From Shewanella hafniensis (GTDB lineage: Bacteria; Pseudomonadota; Gammaproteobacteria; Enterobacterales; Shewanellaceae): a stretch of 64,000 nt of DNA. Of this stretch, positions 1-7,856 are shown one piece after another. A program made the position numbers and the translations under genes. The DNA is taken from assembly GCF_019655335.1 (NCBI RefSeq), contig NZ_BPFD01000016.1:1-64000 (forward strand), given 5' to 3'. Numbering within the stretch: position 1 is the first letter of the stretch; each line of letters begins with the position of its first letter. Below the pieces are notes generated by a model that saw nothing but the letters and a program-made list of their open reading frames with translations, had not been told where the DNA came from and did no database searches.

Positions 1-306
1 AAATATAAGCATTATCAAGTGCATACTAAAAGCAAGTGGTTTTTGTTGAGGGGGTAAATCAGGTTGCAATTTTGTAATCGAACGAAATTGATTTCTTGTG
101 TATTAAATTGGCATTTTTGCTTAGTTTGCGGGTGTTTTGTAAGCAAAAATCGTTGAAAATGACTTGGTGTAAAAGTTTCATGTTGCTTCCACTAAATTGT
201 CATCTGGCGGTGTTGCGGCGTAATGAATGGCGACAGTCAGGATAACTGTGGAGCTTAGTCGGTGACTTGATTAGAATGGGGCGACTCATTAAAAGGATAT
301 GTGCGC
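1..306. other. Intergenic region upstream of uvrB
   Basis: There is no supported gene in this AT-rich stretch. It holds an inverted repeat, TTTTTGCTTA at 114-123 and TAAGCAAAAA at 140-149 with a 16-nt loop. It lacks a U-run on either side, so it is not a clear terminator. A second short palindrome, ACAGT (233-237) and ACTGT (245-249), has its half-sites in the opposite orientation to a LexA box. No consensus SOS box (CTGT-N8-ACAG) is visible before uvrB. Confidence 0.6.
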
Positions 307-2313
307 GTGTCAGAATCTGTTTTTCAGCTTGAATCGCAATTCGCCCCCGCAGGCGACCAACCTACAGCGATAGCCAAATTAGTCGATGGACTCGAAGCGG
401 GTTTAGCTTGCCAAACCTTACTTGGGGTGACGGGCTCAGGTAAAACCTTCACGATTGCCAATGTGATCCAAAAGTTGGGTCGCCCGACAATTATCATGGC
501 GCCGAATAAAACCTTGGCGGCGCAGCTTTATGGCGAGATGAAAGAGTTCTTTCCCCATAATGCGGTCGAGTATTTTGTCTCTTACTACGATTACTATCAG
601 CCAGAAGCCTATGTGCCTGCATCTAACACTTTTATTGAGAAAGATGCGTCAGTAAATGCCCACATTGAGCAAATGCGCCTGTCGGCGACCAAGGCGCTGT
701 TAGAGCGCAAAGATGTGGTGCTCATCGCCTCTGTGTCGGCCATTTATGGTTTGGGTGATCCTGATTCCTATTTAAAAATGTTGCTGCATCTGCGCCAAGG
801 CGATGTGATGGGGCAGCGTGATATCTTAATCCGTCTCAGTGAGTTGCAATATACGCGTAATGATATTGAACTGCAGCGCGGCACCTATCGCGTGCGTGGA
901 GAAGTGATTGATGTTTTCCCTGCCGATTCTGAGCGTAATGCCATTCGTGTTGAATTGTTCGACGATGAGATTGAGCGTTTAAGTGAGTTTGACCCGTTAA
1001 CGGGCCATATTATTAAACGGATAGCACGTACGACGGTTTACCCTAAGACTCACTATGTGACGCCGCGGGAAAAAATTATCGCCGCCACTGAGTTCATTAA
1101 AGAAGAACTGCGTGAGCGTAAACAATATTTACTCGATAACAATAAGTTAATTGAAGCACAGCGTATTCATGAGCGAGTGCAATACGATGTGGAAATGATG
1201 GTGGAGTTAGGTTACTGCTCCGGTATCGAAAACTACTCGCGCTATTTGTCTGGCCGCGCTCCTGGGGAAGGGCCGCCAACCTTGCTCGACTATTTGCCCG
1301 CTGACGGCTTATTAATTATCGACGAATCCCATGTGACTGTGCCGCAAATCGGCGCTATGTACAAAGGTGATCGTTCCCGTAAAACCACGCTCGTGGAATA
1401 CGGTTTCCGCTTACCGTCGGCATTAGATAACCGCCCGCTCAAGTTTGAAGAGTTTGAACAATTGATGCCGCAGACCATTTATGTGTCGGCGACGCCAAGT
1501 GCTTACGAGTTAGAAAAGAGCGAAGGCGAGATTGCAGAGCAGGTCGTACGACCGACAGGGTTACTTGATCCTGAATTAGAAGTGCGCCCAGTCGGTATTC
1601 AAGTGGATGATTTATTGTCCGAAATCGCCAAAAGGGTGGCGGTGAATGAGCGGGTATTAGTTACAACACTGACCAAGCGTATGTCGGAGGATTTGACCGA
1701 ATACCTAGACGAGCATGGGGTGAAAGTGCGTTATTTGCATTCCGACATCGACACGGTGGAGCGAGTGGAGATCATCCGCGATCTGCGATTAGGAAAGTTT
1801 GATGTGTTGGTTGGGATCAACCTCTTGCGCGAAGGCTTAGACATGCCGGAAGTATCTTTGGTGTGTATTTTAGATGCCGATAAAGAGGGCTTCTTGCGTT
1901 CTGAACGCTCGCTTATTCAAACCATCGGCAGAGCCGCGCGAAACGTCAATGGTAAAGTGATCCTCTATGCTGACCGTATTACTAATTCGATGGCCAAAGC
2001 CATGGGTGAAACTGAGCGTCGCCGCGAAAAACAGCGGGCTCATAATCTAAAACATGGGATCATTCCGAAGGGGGTGGTTAAACGTATTACAGATGTGATG
2101 GATGTGGATGATGGTCGTGACACTAAAGCTGTGTATGGCAAAGTGGCAGAGTCTAAGTCCGATTACCACAAAGTTGATGCAACTGAGTTGAGCCATCAAA
2201 TCGATAAGCTTGAGAAGAAGATGCACGAACATGCGCGCAACTTAGAGTTTGAACAAGCGGCGGCGATGCGTGATGAAGTAAAACATCTGCGGGATCTGTT
2301 GATCAAGGCCTAG
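307..2313 (+). CDS. uvrB: UvrABC excinuclease subunit B
   Basis: This is UvrB, the helicase-like subunit of nucleotide excision repair. It takes damaged DNA from UvrA, opens it, and recruits UvrC for incision. Visible features are a Walker A motif GVTGSGKT near residue 40, the [10 protein letters not shown] damage-recognition hairpin near residue 95, a DESH Walker B near residue 340, a C-terminal helicase half with the QTIGRAAR motif, and a UVR (UvrC-binding) domain in the last 35 residues. An in-frame GTG lies at 301, but AAGGA at 293-297 is 9 nt from the GTG at 307 and only 3 nt from 301, so 307 (668 residues) is preferred. No SOS box was found, although the gene is LexA-controlled in E. 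coli. Confidence 0.97.
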   Translation: MSESVFQLESQFAPAGDQPTAIAKLVDGLEAGLACQTLLGVTGSGKTFTIANVIQKLGRPTIIMAPNKTLAAQLYGEMKEFFPHNAVEYFVSYYDYYQPEAYVPASNTFIEKDASVNAHIEQMRLSATKALLERKDVVLIASVSAIYGLGDPDSYLKMLLHLRQGDVMGQRDILIRLSELQYTRNDIELQRGTYRVRGEVIDVFPADSERNAIRVELFDDEIERLSEFDPLTGHIIKRIARTTVYPKTHYVTPREKIIAATEFIKEELRERKQYLLDNNKLIEAQRIHERVQYDVEMMVELGYCSGIENYSRYLSGRAPGEGPPTLLDYLPADGLLIIDESHVTVPQIGAMYKGDRSRKTTLVEYGFRLPSALDNRPLKFEEFEQLMPQTIYVSATPSAYELEKSEGEIAEQVVRPTGLLDPELEVRPVGIQVDDLLSEIAKRVAVNERVLVTTLTKRMSEDLTEYLDEHGVKVRYLHSDIDTVERVEIIRDLRLGKFDVLVGINLLREGLDMPEVSLVCILDADKEGFLRSERSLIQTIGRAARNVNGKVILYADRITNSMAKAMGETERRREKQRAHNLKHGIIPKGVVKRITDVMDVDDGRDTKAVYGKVAESKSDYHKVDATELSHQIDKLEKKMHEHARNLEFEQAAAMRDEVKHLRDLLIKA

Positions 2314-2335
2314 ATTGACCTCGGCGCTCAAGATC

Positions 2336-2375
2336 AAAAAAAGCCGTCCAGCAATTATGCTGTAACGGCTTTTTA
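2336..2375. terminator. Bidirectional terminator uvrB / rrtA
   Basis: The stem AAAAAGCCGT (2338-2347) pairs with ACGGCTTTTT (2365-2374), with an inner CAGCA/TGCTG stem. A-tract and T-tract lie on opposite sides, so it works for both convergent genes. Confidence 0.85.
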
Positions 2376-2390
2376 ATCTGTGCTGGTGAA

Positions 2391-2987
2391 CTAACCGGCG
2401 ACTTTTACGGGGCGAAACTTCAACGTGATGAATACCGCTAAAGCACAAATCAGCCCACAGATTAAACCGACCAAATGCGCTTCGGTTGCCACGCGTGCAC
2501 CTATAATGGCGGTGACATCACTGCTGGCGCCGTAAAGCTGCTCGTGGCCAACCTTGATGAACACGCCAACGAGTAGCAGATAGCCCGAGCGCAGCTTGCG
2601 GACGATATCCTGCACCGCGCCGTAGGCGAATAAGCCATGCAACATACCGCTTAAGCCGACATAACCGAGTAATTGCGGATAGCCCAAATATAAGCCTACA
2701 CCTTCGAGTAAACATAACACCAGGAACAGTGCGCTTAAGCCTTTGAGATGGTAGTGGAAATGATGCAAAAACAGTACAACCCACAGCCCTGCAAGGTTCA
2801 TCAACAGGTGCCACTGATTGGTGTGCAATAAATTACCGCTGATTAAGCGCCACCATTCGCCATCAGCAATGGCACTGCGGCGATAGGCGAGCAGGTTGTC
2901 GACAGCGGGACTGGCTAAGCCTGCGACATACAAACCCGCACATATCAAACTCACTATCAGCGCAACCCAATAAGGACTGCGTGTCAT
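2391..2987 (-). CDS. rrtA: Rhombosortase (rhomboid-family intramembrane serine protease)
   Basis: This 198-residue polytopic membrane protein has the small-rhomboid catalytic pattern: GLSGMLHG with nucleophile Ser113, catalytic His171 in EAHLVG, and an upstream His60/Asn64 pair. The GLSG-x-LHG signature and the length fit the rhombosortase family, known in Vibrio and Shewanella to process proteins carrying a C-terminal GlyGly-CTERM sorting tail. No GlyGly-CTERM substrate was seen in this window. Its ATG overlaps the queC stop (ATGA, 4-bp overlap), so the two genes should be translationally coupled. A plain rhomboid protease is the alternative reading. Confidence 0.82.
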   Translation of the reverse strand: MTRSPYWVALIVSLICAGLYVAGLASPAVDNLLAYRRSAIADGEWWRLISGNLLHTNQWHLLMNLAGLWVVLFLHHFHYHLKGLSALFLVLCLLEGVGLYLGYPQLLGYVGLSGMLHGLFAYGAVQDIVRKLRSGYLLLVGVFIKVGHEQLYGASSDVTAIIGARVATEAHLVGLICGLICALAVFITLKFRPVKVAG

Positions 2988-3706
2988 GCCTTAGGCTCGT
3001 TAGCGTCGAGTGAAGCCATGACTGCGGTTTTATCCTGTAGATAATCGTCCAACCCCCGTTTACGCAGATGACAAGCTGGGCAATCGCCACAACCATCGCC
3101 AATCACGCCGTTATAGCAAGTGAGTGTATGGTGACGAACCAGTTCGAGTTGCGAATATTTATCCGCCAGCGCCCAGGTTTGTGCCTTATTGAGCCACATT
3201 AAGGGCGTGATGATCTTCAGTTGTTTATCCATACCTTGAACTAAGGCAGATTCCATCGCTTTAACAAAATCGTTACGGCAATCTGGGTAACCCGAAAAAT
3301 CGGTTTCACACACGCCGGTGATAATCGCCTGCGCGCCTAATTGATAGGCATAAATCCCCGCAAGCGTTAAAAACAGAATATTACGCCCTGGCACAAAAGT
3401 ATTCGGCAGGCCATTTTCCATTAACTCGTGTGAAACGGGAATCGCATCACGGGTAAGCGCCGATATCGCTAACTCATTGAGTAAGGTGACATCCATGACT
3501 TTATGGCTGGTGATTTTCAAGCGTTTAGCTAAGGATTTGGCGACTTCAATTTCTTCGCGGTGACGTTGACCGTAGTCAAAGGTGATCCCGTGTACTTCAT
3601 CGTACTGGGTTAGGGCTTGGATAAGACAGGTTGTCGAATCTTGTCCGCCACTGAATACTACCACTGCTTTTGACGCTAAGGGTTTTGACACTAAGCTCGT
3701 TGACAT
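2984..3706 (-). CDS. queC: 7-cyano-7-deazaguanine synthase QueC
   Basis: QueC converts 7-carboxy-7-deazaguanine to preQ0 using ATP and ammonia, in the queuosine tRNA-modification pathway. The PP-loop SGGQDST sits at residues 19-25, and a C-terminal zinc site is formed by Cys197, Cys206, Cys209 and Cys212. The frame extends upstream to a TTG at 3739, but the ATG at 3706 gives 240 residues, near the family length of about 231. The Shine-Dalgarno is weak for either choice. queE, the preceding enzyme of the pathway, is divergent from it, and the rhombosortase follows with a 4-bp overlap. Confidence 0.94.
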   Translation of the reverse strand: MSTSLVSKPLASKAVVVFSGGQDSTTCLIQALTQYDEVHGITFDYGQRHREEIEVAKSLAKRLKITSHKVMDVTLLNELAISALTRDAIPVSHELMENGLPNTFVPGRNILFLTLAGIYAYQLGAQAIITGVCETDFSGYPDCRNDFVKAMESALVQGMDKQLKIITPLMWLNKAQTWALADKYSQLELVRHHTLTCYNGVIGDGCGDCPACHLRKRGLDDYLQDKTAVMASLDANEPKA

Positions 3707-3820
3707 AAAAGATTTCACTTCACCGTAGAACACTCTCAAATAGGCCGTTAGTGTAACTCAGGCCATAGGGCTTGCAAACTCTGACGAACGACATCAAATC
3801 GGCGTTGTCGGCGCAAAAAC

Positions 3821-3849
3821 TTGCAGCTCAAGCTAAAATCCACTATAAA
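3821..3849 (+). promoter_or_regulatory. Sigma70-type promoter for queE
   Basis: TTGCAG (3821-3826) and TATAAA (3844-3849) are separated by 17 bp. Transcription would begin near 3856, about 22 nt before the queE ATG. This excludes the upstream TTG at 3821 as the translation start. Confidence 0.65.
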
Positions 3850-3877
3850 TGCCGCCCCAGAAAAGTGGAACGCCAGC

Positions 3878-4546
3878 ATGAACTACCCAGTCAACGAAGT
3901 ATTTGAAACCATTCAAGGTGAAGGTGTCTTTACCGGAGTGCCCGCCATATTTGTCCGCCTGCAAGGTTGTCCCGTGGGATGCGCTTGGTGCGACACGAAA
4001 CAGACATGGGATGTGCTGGAAGCCAATAAGGTCTCGCCTGAACAAGTGATTACCGTCGATGGCAACATTGGTCGCTGGGCAAACCATAGCGCGCAAAGTC
4101 TTATTGCTGCTTTTGATGCTAAAGGTTTTACTGCGCGCCATATTGTGATTACTGGCGGCGAGCCTTGTATGTACGATTTACGCGAATTAACTGAAACCTT
4201 GCACAGCCAAGGCTTTGCGACCCAAATCGAAACCAGTGGTACCTTCGACATCAACTGTGCCGATGACACTTGGGTGACGGTATCGCCCAAGGTGAACATG
4301 AAAGGGGGCTATCAGGTATTAGCGCAGGCGCTGAACCGCGCCAATGAGATCAAGCATCCTATCGCCACTGAAAATCATATTGCTGAATTGGATGAGTTGC
4401 TGCAAGACATCGATATTTCAGCGAAAACGATTTGCCTTCAGCCGATTAGTCAAAAGCCTAGAGCGACAGAACTGGCGATGAAGGTGTGTATTGCCCGTAA
4501 TTGGCGCTTATCGATCCAGACCCATAAGTATTTGAATATTGATTAA
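3878..4546 (+). CDS. queE: 7-carboxy-7-deazaguanine synthase QueE
   Basis: QueE is the radical SAM enzyme that contracts 6-carboxytetrahydropterin to 7-carboxy-7-deazaguanine in queuosine biosynthesis. The cluster motif CPVGCAWC gives Cys31, Cys35 and Cys38, followed by a GGEP motif for SAM binding. The start at 3878 (MNYPVNEVFE) gives 222 residues, matching the usual ~223. The longer frame from 3821 begins at the -35 box of a well-formed promoter and cannot be the true start. The gene is monocistronic, divergent from queC and followed by a strong terminator. Confidence 0.95.
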   Translation: MNYPVNEVFETIQGEGVFTGVPAIFVRLQGCPVGCAWCDTKQTWDVLEANKVSPEQVITVDGNIGRWANHSAQSLIAAFDAKGFTARHIVITGGEPCMYDLRELTETLHSQGFATQIETSGTFDINCADDTWVTVSPKVNMKGGYQVLAQALNRANEIKHPIATENHIAELDELLQDIDISAKTICLQPISQKPRATELAMKVCIARNWRLSIQTHKYLNID

Positions 4547-4572
4547 TGCCCTTCAGTTAATCTATAAACGAT

Positions 4573-4606
4573 AAAAAAACGCCTCACAATTGTGGGGCGT
4601 TTTTTA
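4573..4606. terminator. Terminator after queE
   Basis: The stem AACGCCTCACA pairs with TGTGGGGCGTT and carries A- and T-tracts at its two ends, so it can also serve the convergent gene at 4671. Confidence 0.85.
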
Positions 4607-4670
4607 TGGGTGACGTTTAGCTGTGGACTTTAAAGCCGTCGACTGAAGGTAAGTGATTCAATCGAGTCGG

Positions 4671-5792
4671 TTAATCAAGCTCACTTAACTGGCCGAAATG
4701 ATTAAATGCTGCAAGTTGACGCTGATAGGGCGCAATATCGCCGATGTTAGCTGTAATCCAATCTATATCGTAATAAGTATCAAGGTAACGTTCACCCGAG
4801 TCACAAATGAGGGTTACTATTGAGCCATGTTCTCCACGCGCTTGCATTTGTACGGCAAGTTGTAATGCGCCGTACAGGTTGGTTCCTGTGGATGCGCCGG
4901 TTTTACGGCCAATCAATTGTTCTAACCAATGAATTGTCGCCACCGATGCGGCGTCGGGGATTTGCAGCATAGTATCGACAACACCAGGGATAAACGATGG
5001 CTCGACTCTCGGTCGACCTATGCCTTCAATCTTACTGCCATTACAACAGGTTAAGCTGGCATCGCCGCTCTGATAAAAATCAAAAAACACCGAGTTTTGT
5101 GGGTCGACTACGCAAAGCTGGGTCGTCAACCTTTGATATCGGATGTAACGGCCTATGGTCGCCGAGGTGCCGCCTGTGCCTGGACTCATCACTATCCAAC
5201 GCGGGATAGTATGTGGCTCGCGCTCCATCTGATTGAAAATCGAATTGGCGATATTATTGTTACCGCGCCAGTCGGTTGCGCGCTCGGCGTAGGTGAATTG
5301 ATCCATATAATGGCCGCCAAGTTCTGCGGCGAGGCGTGCCGATTCGGCGTAAATTTCACTGGAATGGTCGACAAAATGACATTGGCCGCCATAGAAAGTG
5401 ATCTGCTCAATCTTCTTTTTAGCCGTGCTTTTGGGCATCACGGCAATAAAAGGTAAACCGAGTAAGCGGGCAAAATAGGCTTCAGAAATCGCCGTGCTAC
5501 CCGATGAGGATTCGATAATGGGCGTACCTTGCTTAATCCAGCCGTTACACAGGGCATAGAGAAAGAGTGAACGGGCGAGGCGATGCTTTAAACTGCCTGT
5601 CGGGTGGGTACTTTCATCTTTAAGATAAATATTTATGCCATCGAGCATAGGTAATTCAAGCTTAATCAAATGGGTATCGGCGCTACGCTGAAAATCCGCT
5701 TCAATCTTGCCTATCGCATGGGCTTCCCACGTTGGGCAGAGTCTGTGAGCACTGTGTGAGTCCACTGGCGGTTGAATCGTGTTCGATATCAT
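4671..5792 (-). CDS. PLP-dependent cysteine synthase-family protein (Cds1-like L-cysteine desulfhydrase)
   Basis: This is a fold-type II PLP enzyme of the cysteine synthase / cystathionine beta-synthase superfamily. The pattern [19 protein letters not shown], with the PLP lysine at Lys69, plus the [20 protein letters not shown] and GNNNIA segments, matches the Cds1 subgroup, known in mycobacteria as an L-cysteine desulfhydrase releasing H2S, pyruvate and ammonia. Function here is inferred from the family. An ATG at 5816 lies upstream, but the ATG at 5792 follows GAAG by 8 nt and is preferred (373 residues). It stands alone between the queE terminator and the tRNA-Tyr cluster. Confidence 0.8.
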   Translation of the reverse strand: MISNTIQPPVDSHSAHRLCPTWEAHAIGKIEADFQRSADTHLIKLELPMLDGINIYLKDESTHPTGSLKHRLARSLFLYALCNGWIKQGTPIIESSSGSTAISEAYFARLLGLPFIAVMPKSTAKKKIEQITFYGGQCHFVDHSSEIYAESARLAAELGGHYMDQFTYAERATDWRGNNNIANSIFNQMEREPHTIPRWIVMSPGTGGTSATIGRYIRYQRLTTQLCVVDPQNSVFFDFYQSGDASLTCCNGSKIEGIGRPRVEPSFIPGVVDTMLQIPDAASVATIHWLEQLIGRKTGASTGTNLYGALQLAVQMQARGEHGSIVTLICDSGERYLDTYYDIDWITANIGDIAPYQRQLAAFNHFGQLSELD

Positions 5793-6085
5793 AGTAGTTA
5801 CTTCGAAAGGGAGCATTTTTAGAGCATATCACAGGGACGGGTAAAGCGGTTTTATTGGTTCATTACTAGCTTGGGATCGTTAGCTTGAAGTCGCGCGAGG
5901 CGTGATTGCTGTTAAAGACAAATATTGTGAAATAAAAGATGTCTTCAAACAAAGATGGCTTTAAACAGGAGTGCAGTTTAATACAAAGAATGTAATCAGA
6001 ACAAAAGGAATAGATGAAGTTATTACAGATAAAACGGGAATAAAAAACGGAAGTTGAACAAGAGCGATAGAGATAATGAAAGAAA

Positions 6086-6170
6086 TGGTGGAGGGAGAAG
6101 GATTCGAACCTTCGAAGGCTGAGCCGTCAGATTTACAGTCTGATCCCTTTGGCCACTCGGGAACCCCTCC
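6086..6170 (-). tRNA. tRNA-Tyr (GUA), copy 3 in transcription order
   Basis: The 85-nt gene encodes a class II tRNA with a long variable arm and an encoded CCA. The acceptor is GGAGGGG paired with UCCCUCC, and the anticodon GUA is read from 6134-6136. It is identical to the other two copies. Confidence 0.97.
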
Positions 6171-6254
6171 ACAAACTTTCTTTACTTTTAAAACTGAACC
6201 AAACATTGGCCATGTTTGATACTTGAAAATGATAATCTACGTTAGAGATAAAGA

Positions 6255-6339
6255 TGGTGGAGGGAGAAGGATTCGAACCTTCGAAGGCTGAGCCGTCAGA
6301 TTTACAGTCTGATCCCTTTGGCCACTCGGGAACCCCTCC
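6255..6339 (-). tRNA. tRNA-Tyr (GUA), copy 2
   Basis: This is an identical 85-nt copy with CCA encoded. It is separated from its neighbours by 84 and 71 bp of unrelated AT-rich spacer, so the identity is confined to the mature tRNA. Confidence 0.97.
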
Positions 6340-6410
6340 ACGAATACTTTTAACGCTATTGTAAAACTCTACATCATTTTCGAACAACACCCACAAACTT
6401 ACAGTGCAAA

Positions 6411-6495
6411 TGGTGGAGGGAGAAGGATTCGAACCTTCGAAGGCTGAGCCGTCAGATTTACAGTCTGATCCCTTTGGCCACTCGGGAACCCCTCC
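6411..6495 (-). tRNA. tRNA-Tyr (GUA), copy 1 (promoter-proximal)
   Basis: This is an identical 85-nt copy with CCA encoded. Its mature 5' end is at 6495, about 9 nt downstream of the start site expected from the promoter at 6511-6539. Confidence 0.97.
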
Positions 6496-6502
6496 TCAAT
6501 TG

Positions 6503-6539
6503 CGGCCGCCATAGTAGTCAGAAACCTTTTGCATGTAAA
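6503..6539 (-). promoter_or_regulatory. Promoter of the tRNA-Tyr cluster with GC-rich discriminator
   Basis: On the minus strand TTTACA (6539-6534) and TACTAT (6516-6511) are 17 bp apart, followed immediately by the discriminator GGCGGCCG. A GC-rich discriminator after the -10 is the known mark of stringently controlled (ppGpp/DksA) stable-RNA promoters. Confidence 0.75.
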
Positions 6540-6620
6540 TACCCAATTTAAAAATTTTCCTAAAGTTATGCATCAAATGGTCGATTAACTAACAACGAAT
6601 TGTTTTGACGATGTTTTTTT

Positions 6621-7109
6621 ATGCAAATTGATGTTCCTTTAGTCAACGAAGCCCAAATTGGCACCCGCTTAAATGCGGCGATAGAAAACGACAGACGGGG
6701 CGAATTCGCCCTGTTGCTGTCGTTACTGTCGGTTGACGCACGGGACATGGCGCAATTTCAATGGCAAAAAGATCTCGATATGGCGCAAAAATTACAGCGT
6801 CAGTTCGAATTACCACCACAGCAAAGCTTAATGGCGGATTTATCCTCAGCCGAACCTGTAGTCGATAACAGCAGTATTTTTATGGCGCAAGGTCCGCGGG
6901 CATTTCAATTACAGCAGGCACTACGACCGGAAGCCTTAGTGATCCGAGGCGGTGAGAGCGTTGCAATGGCCGAGGCCCTGAGTAACTGTGATCATGTCAC
7001 CCAGCTCAGGCAGCGGGGCCAACTCAGCGCGCCTAAGGTTGAAATCATGCATTTTGCCGATCAATTGGCAATCCAACGTAATCTCGTGCCTCTGCTTGCT
7101 TCTGCCTAG
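6621..7109 (+). CDS. VC2046/SO_2500 family protein
   Basis: This 162-residue soluble protein has no signal peptide or membrane segment. It matches by recognition the conserved gammaproteobacterial family named after VC2046 and SO_2500; no biochemical role is known to me. The N-terminal half is helical and Gln-rich (LDMAQKLQRQFELPPQQ), and the C-terminal half contains an alternating hydrophobic region (ALVIRGGESVAMAEAL). A poorly defined Shine-Dalgarno precedes the ATG. It sits between the tRNA-Tyr promoter and a YfcZ-family gene on the same strand, but is 208 bp from the latter. Confidence 0.75.
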   Translation: MQIDVPLVNEAQIGTRLNAAIENDRRGEFALLLSLLSVDARDMAQFQWQKDLDMAQKLQRQFELPPQQSLMADLSSAEPVVDNSSIFMAQGPRAFQLQQALRPEALVIRGGESVAMAEALSNCDHVTQLRQRGQLSAPKVEIMHFADQLAIQRNLVPLLASA

Positions 7110-7317
7110 TTACCCATTTCCAGCAAGTCCTCTACAATACCAATAGCGTCAATCTGCGCCATTTCAGTAAATAAGCGTGAGCTAAAGCCAGTTATCTTGA
7201 GGCTTAATTACCTATAATTCTGATTAACCTATCGAGTTACCCACTTACCGCGCAAATAAATTAGCGGCATAGTTTAGTGATGCCGTTAATCGGTCGCTTT
7301 ATAAATAAGGAATACAG

Positions 7318-7605
7318 ATGAAAGGCATAATAGAAGCACAGAATCCGGCGGTGAATGATACTTGCACCGATTGTGGCAGTTTTGTCGATATCGGCGCCGT
7401 CATTGATGAACATGATACGTTATTGACGTTAAATTTTGTTGGCGATAGCGCGCAAACAGATGCCGAAAGTATGGCGAGCCGCGCCCAAGCTCGATTTGCT
7501 GAAGTACAAACTGAGTTTGTGACCACGGCGGCGGGTATCGATTTACTGCTGACCTTTGGTGTGAGCGCCGAGAAAATGATTTTCCAATTGGAAAACGGTT
7601 TATAA
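7318..7605 (+). CDS. YfcZ/YiiS family (DUF406) protein
   Basis: This 95-residue acidic protein has a CTDCGSFVDIGAVID N-terminus and a C-terminal MIFQLENGL that align with the E. coli YfcZ/YiiS family (pattern VGTIMD ... MLIFQL). The function of the family is unknown. AAGGA lies 6 nt before the ATG. Cys16 and Cys19 form a CxxC pair that could bind metal or be redox active; this is inference. Confidence 0.85.
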   Translation: MKGIIEAQNPAVNDTCTDCGSFVDIGAVIDEHDTLLTLNFVGDSAQTDAESMASRAQARFAEVQTEFVTTAAGIDLLLTFGVSAEKMIFQLENGL

Positions 7606-7856
7606 GTTTTTGTGCAGCACTTTTAGTGGATAGATTTTAGCGGATAGAATTCGAGCTTAATCGTTTTAACTGTCTAAAAATGCTGCAGTTGTTAACTGAA
7701 TTGTAATAAATTGTGCCACATGTTGCTGCACTTACAATAGATAGTGTAATCTGCCTCCAAATAAGAATAATTCAATCAGCTTAATTGCACATTTCAAGGT
7801 ACGTTTGCGCGTAGCAAAGACCTTTAGCCCAACACGAAGTTTTGTAGGGAATCAGC

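Noticed and set aside
233-249. ACAGT...ACTGT palindrome as a LexA box for uvrB
   Set aside because: The half-sites are in the reverse order and spacing to the LexA consensus CTGT-N8-ACAG.
5961-6396. Open frames with the repeated GGVPEWPKGSDCKSDGSAFEGS peptide pattern
   Set aside because: These are translations of the tRNA-Tyr genes and are known artefacts.
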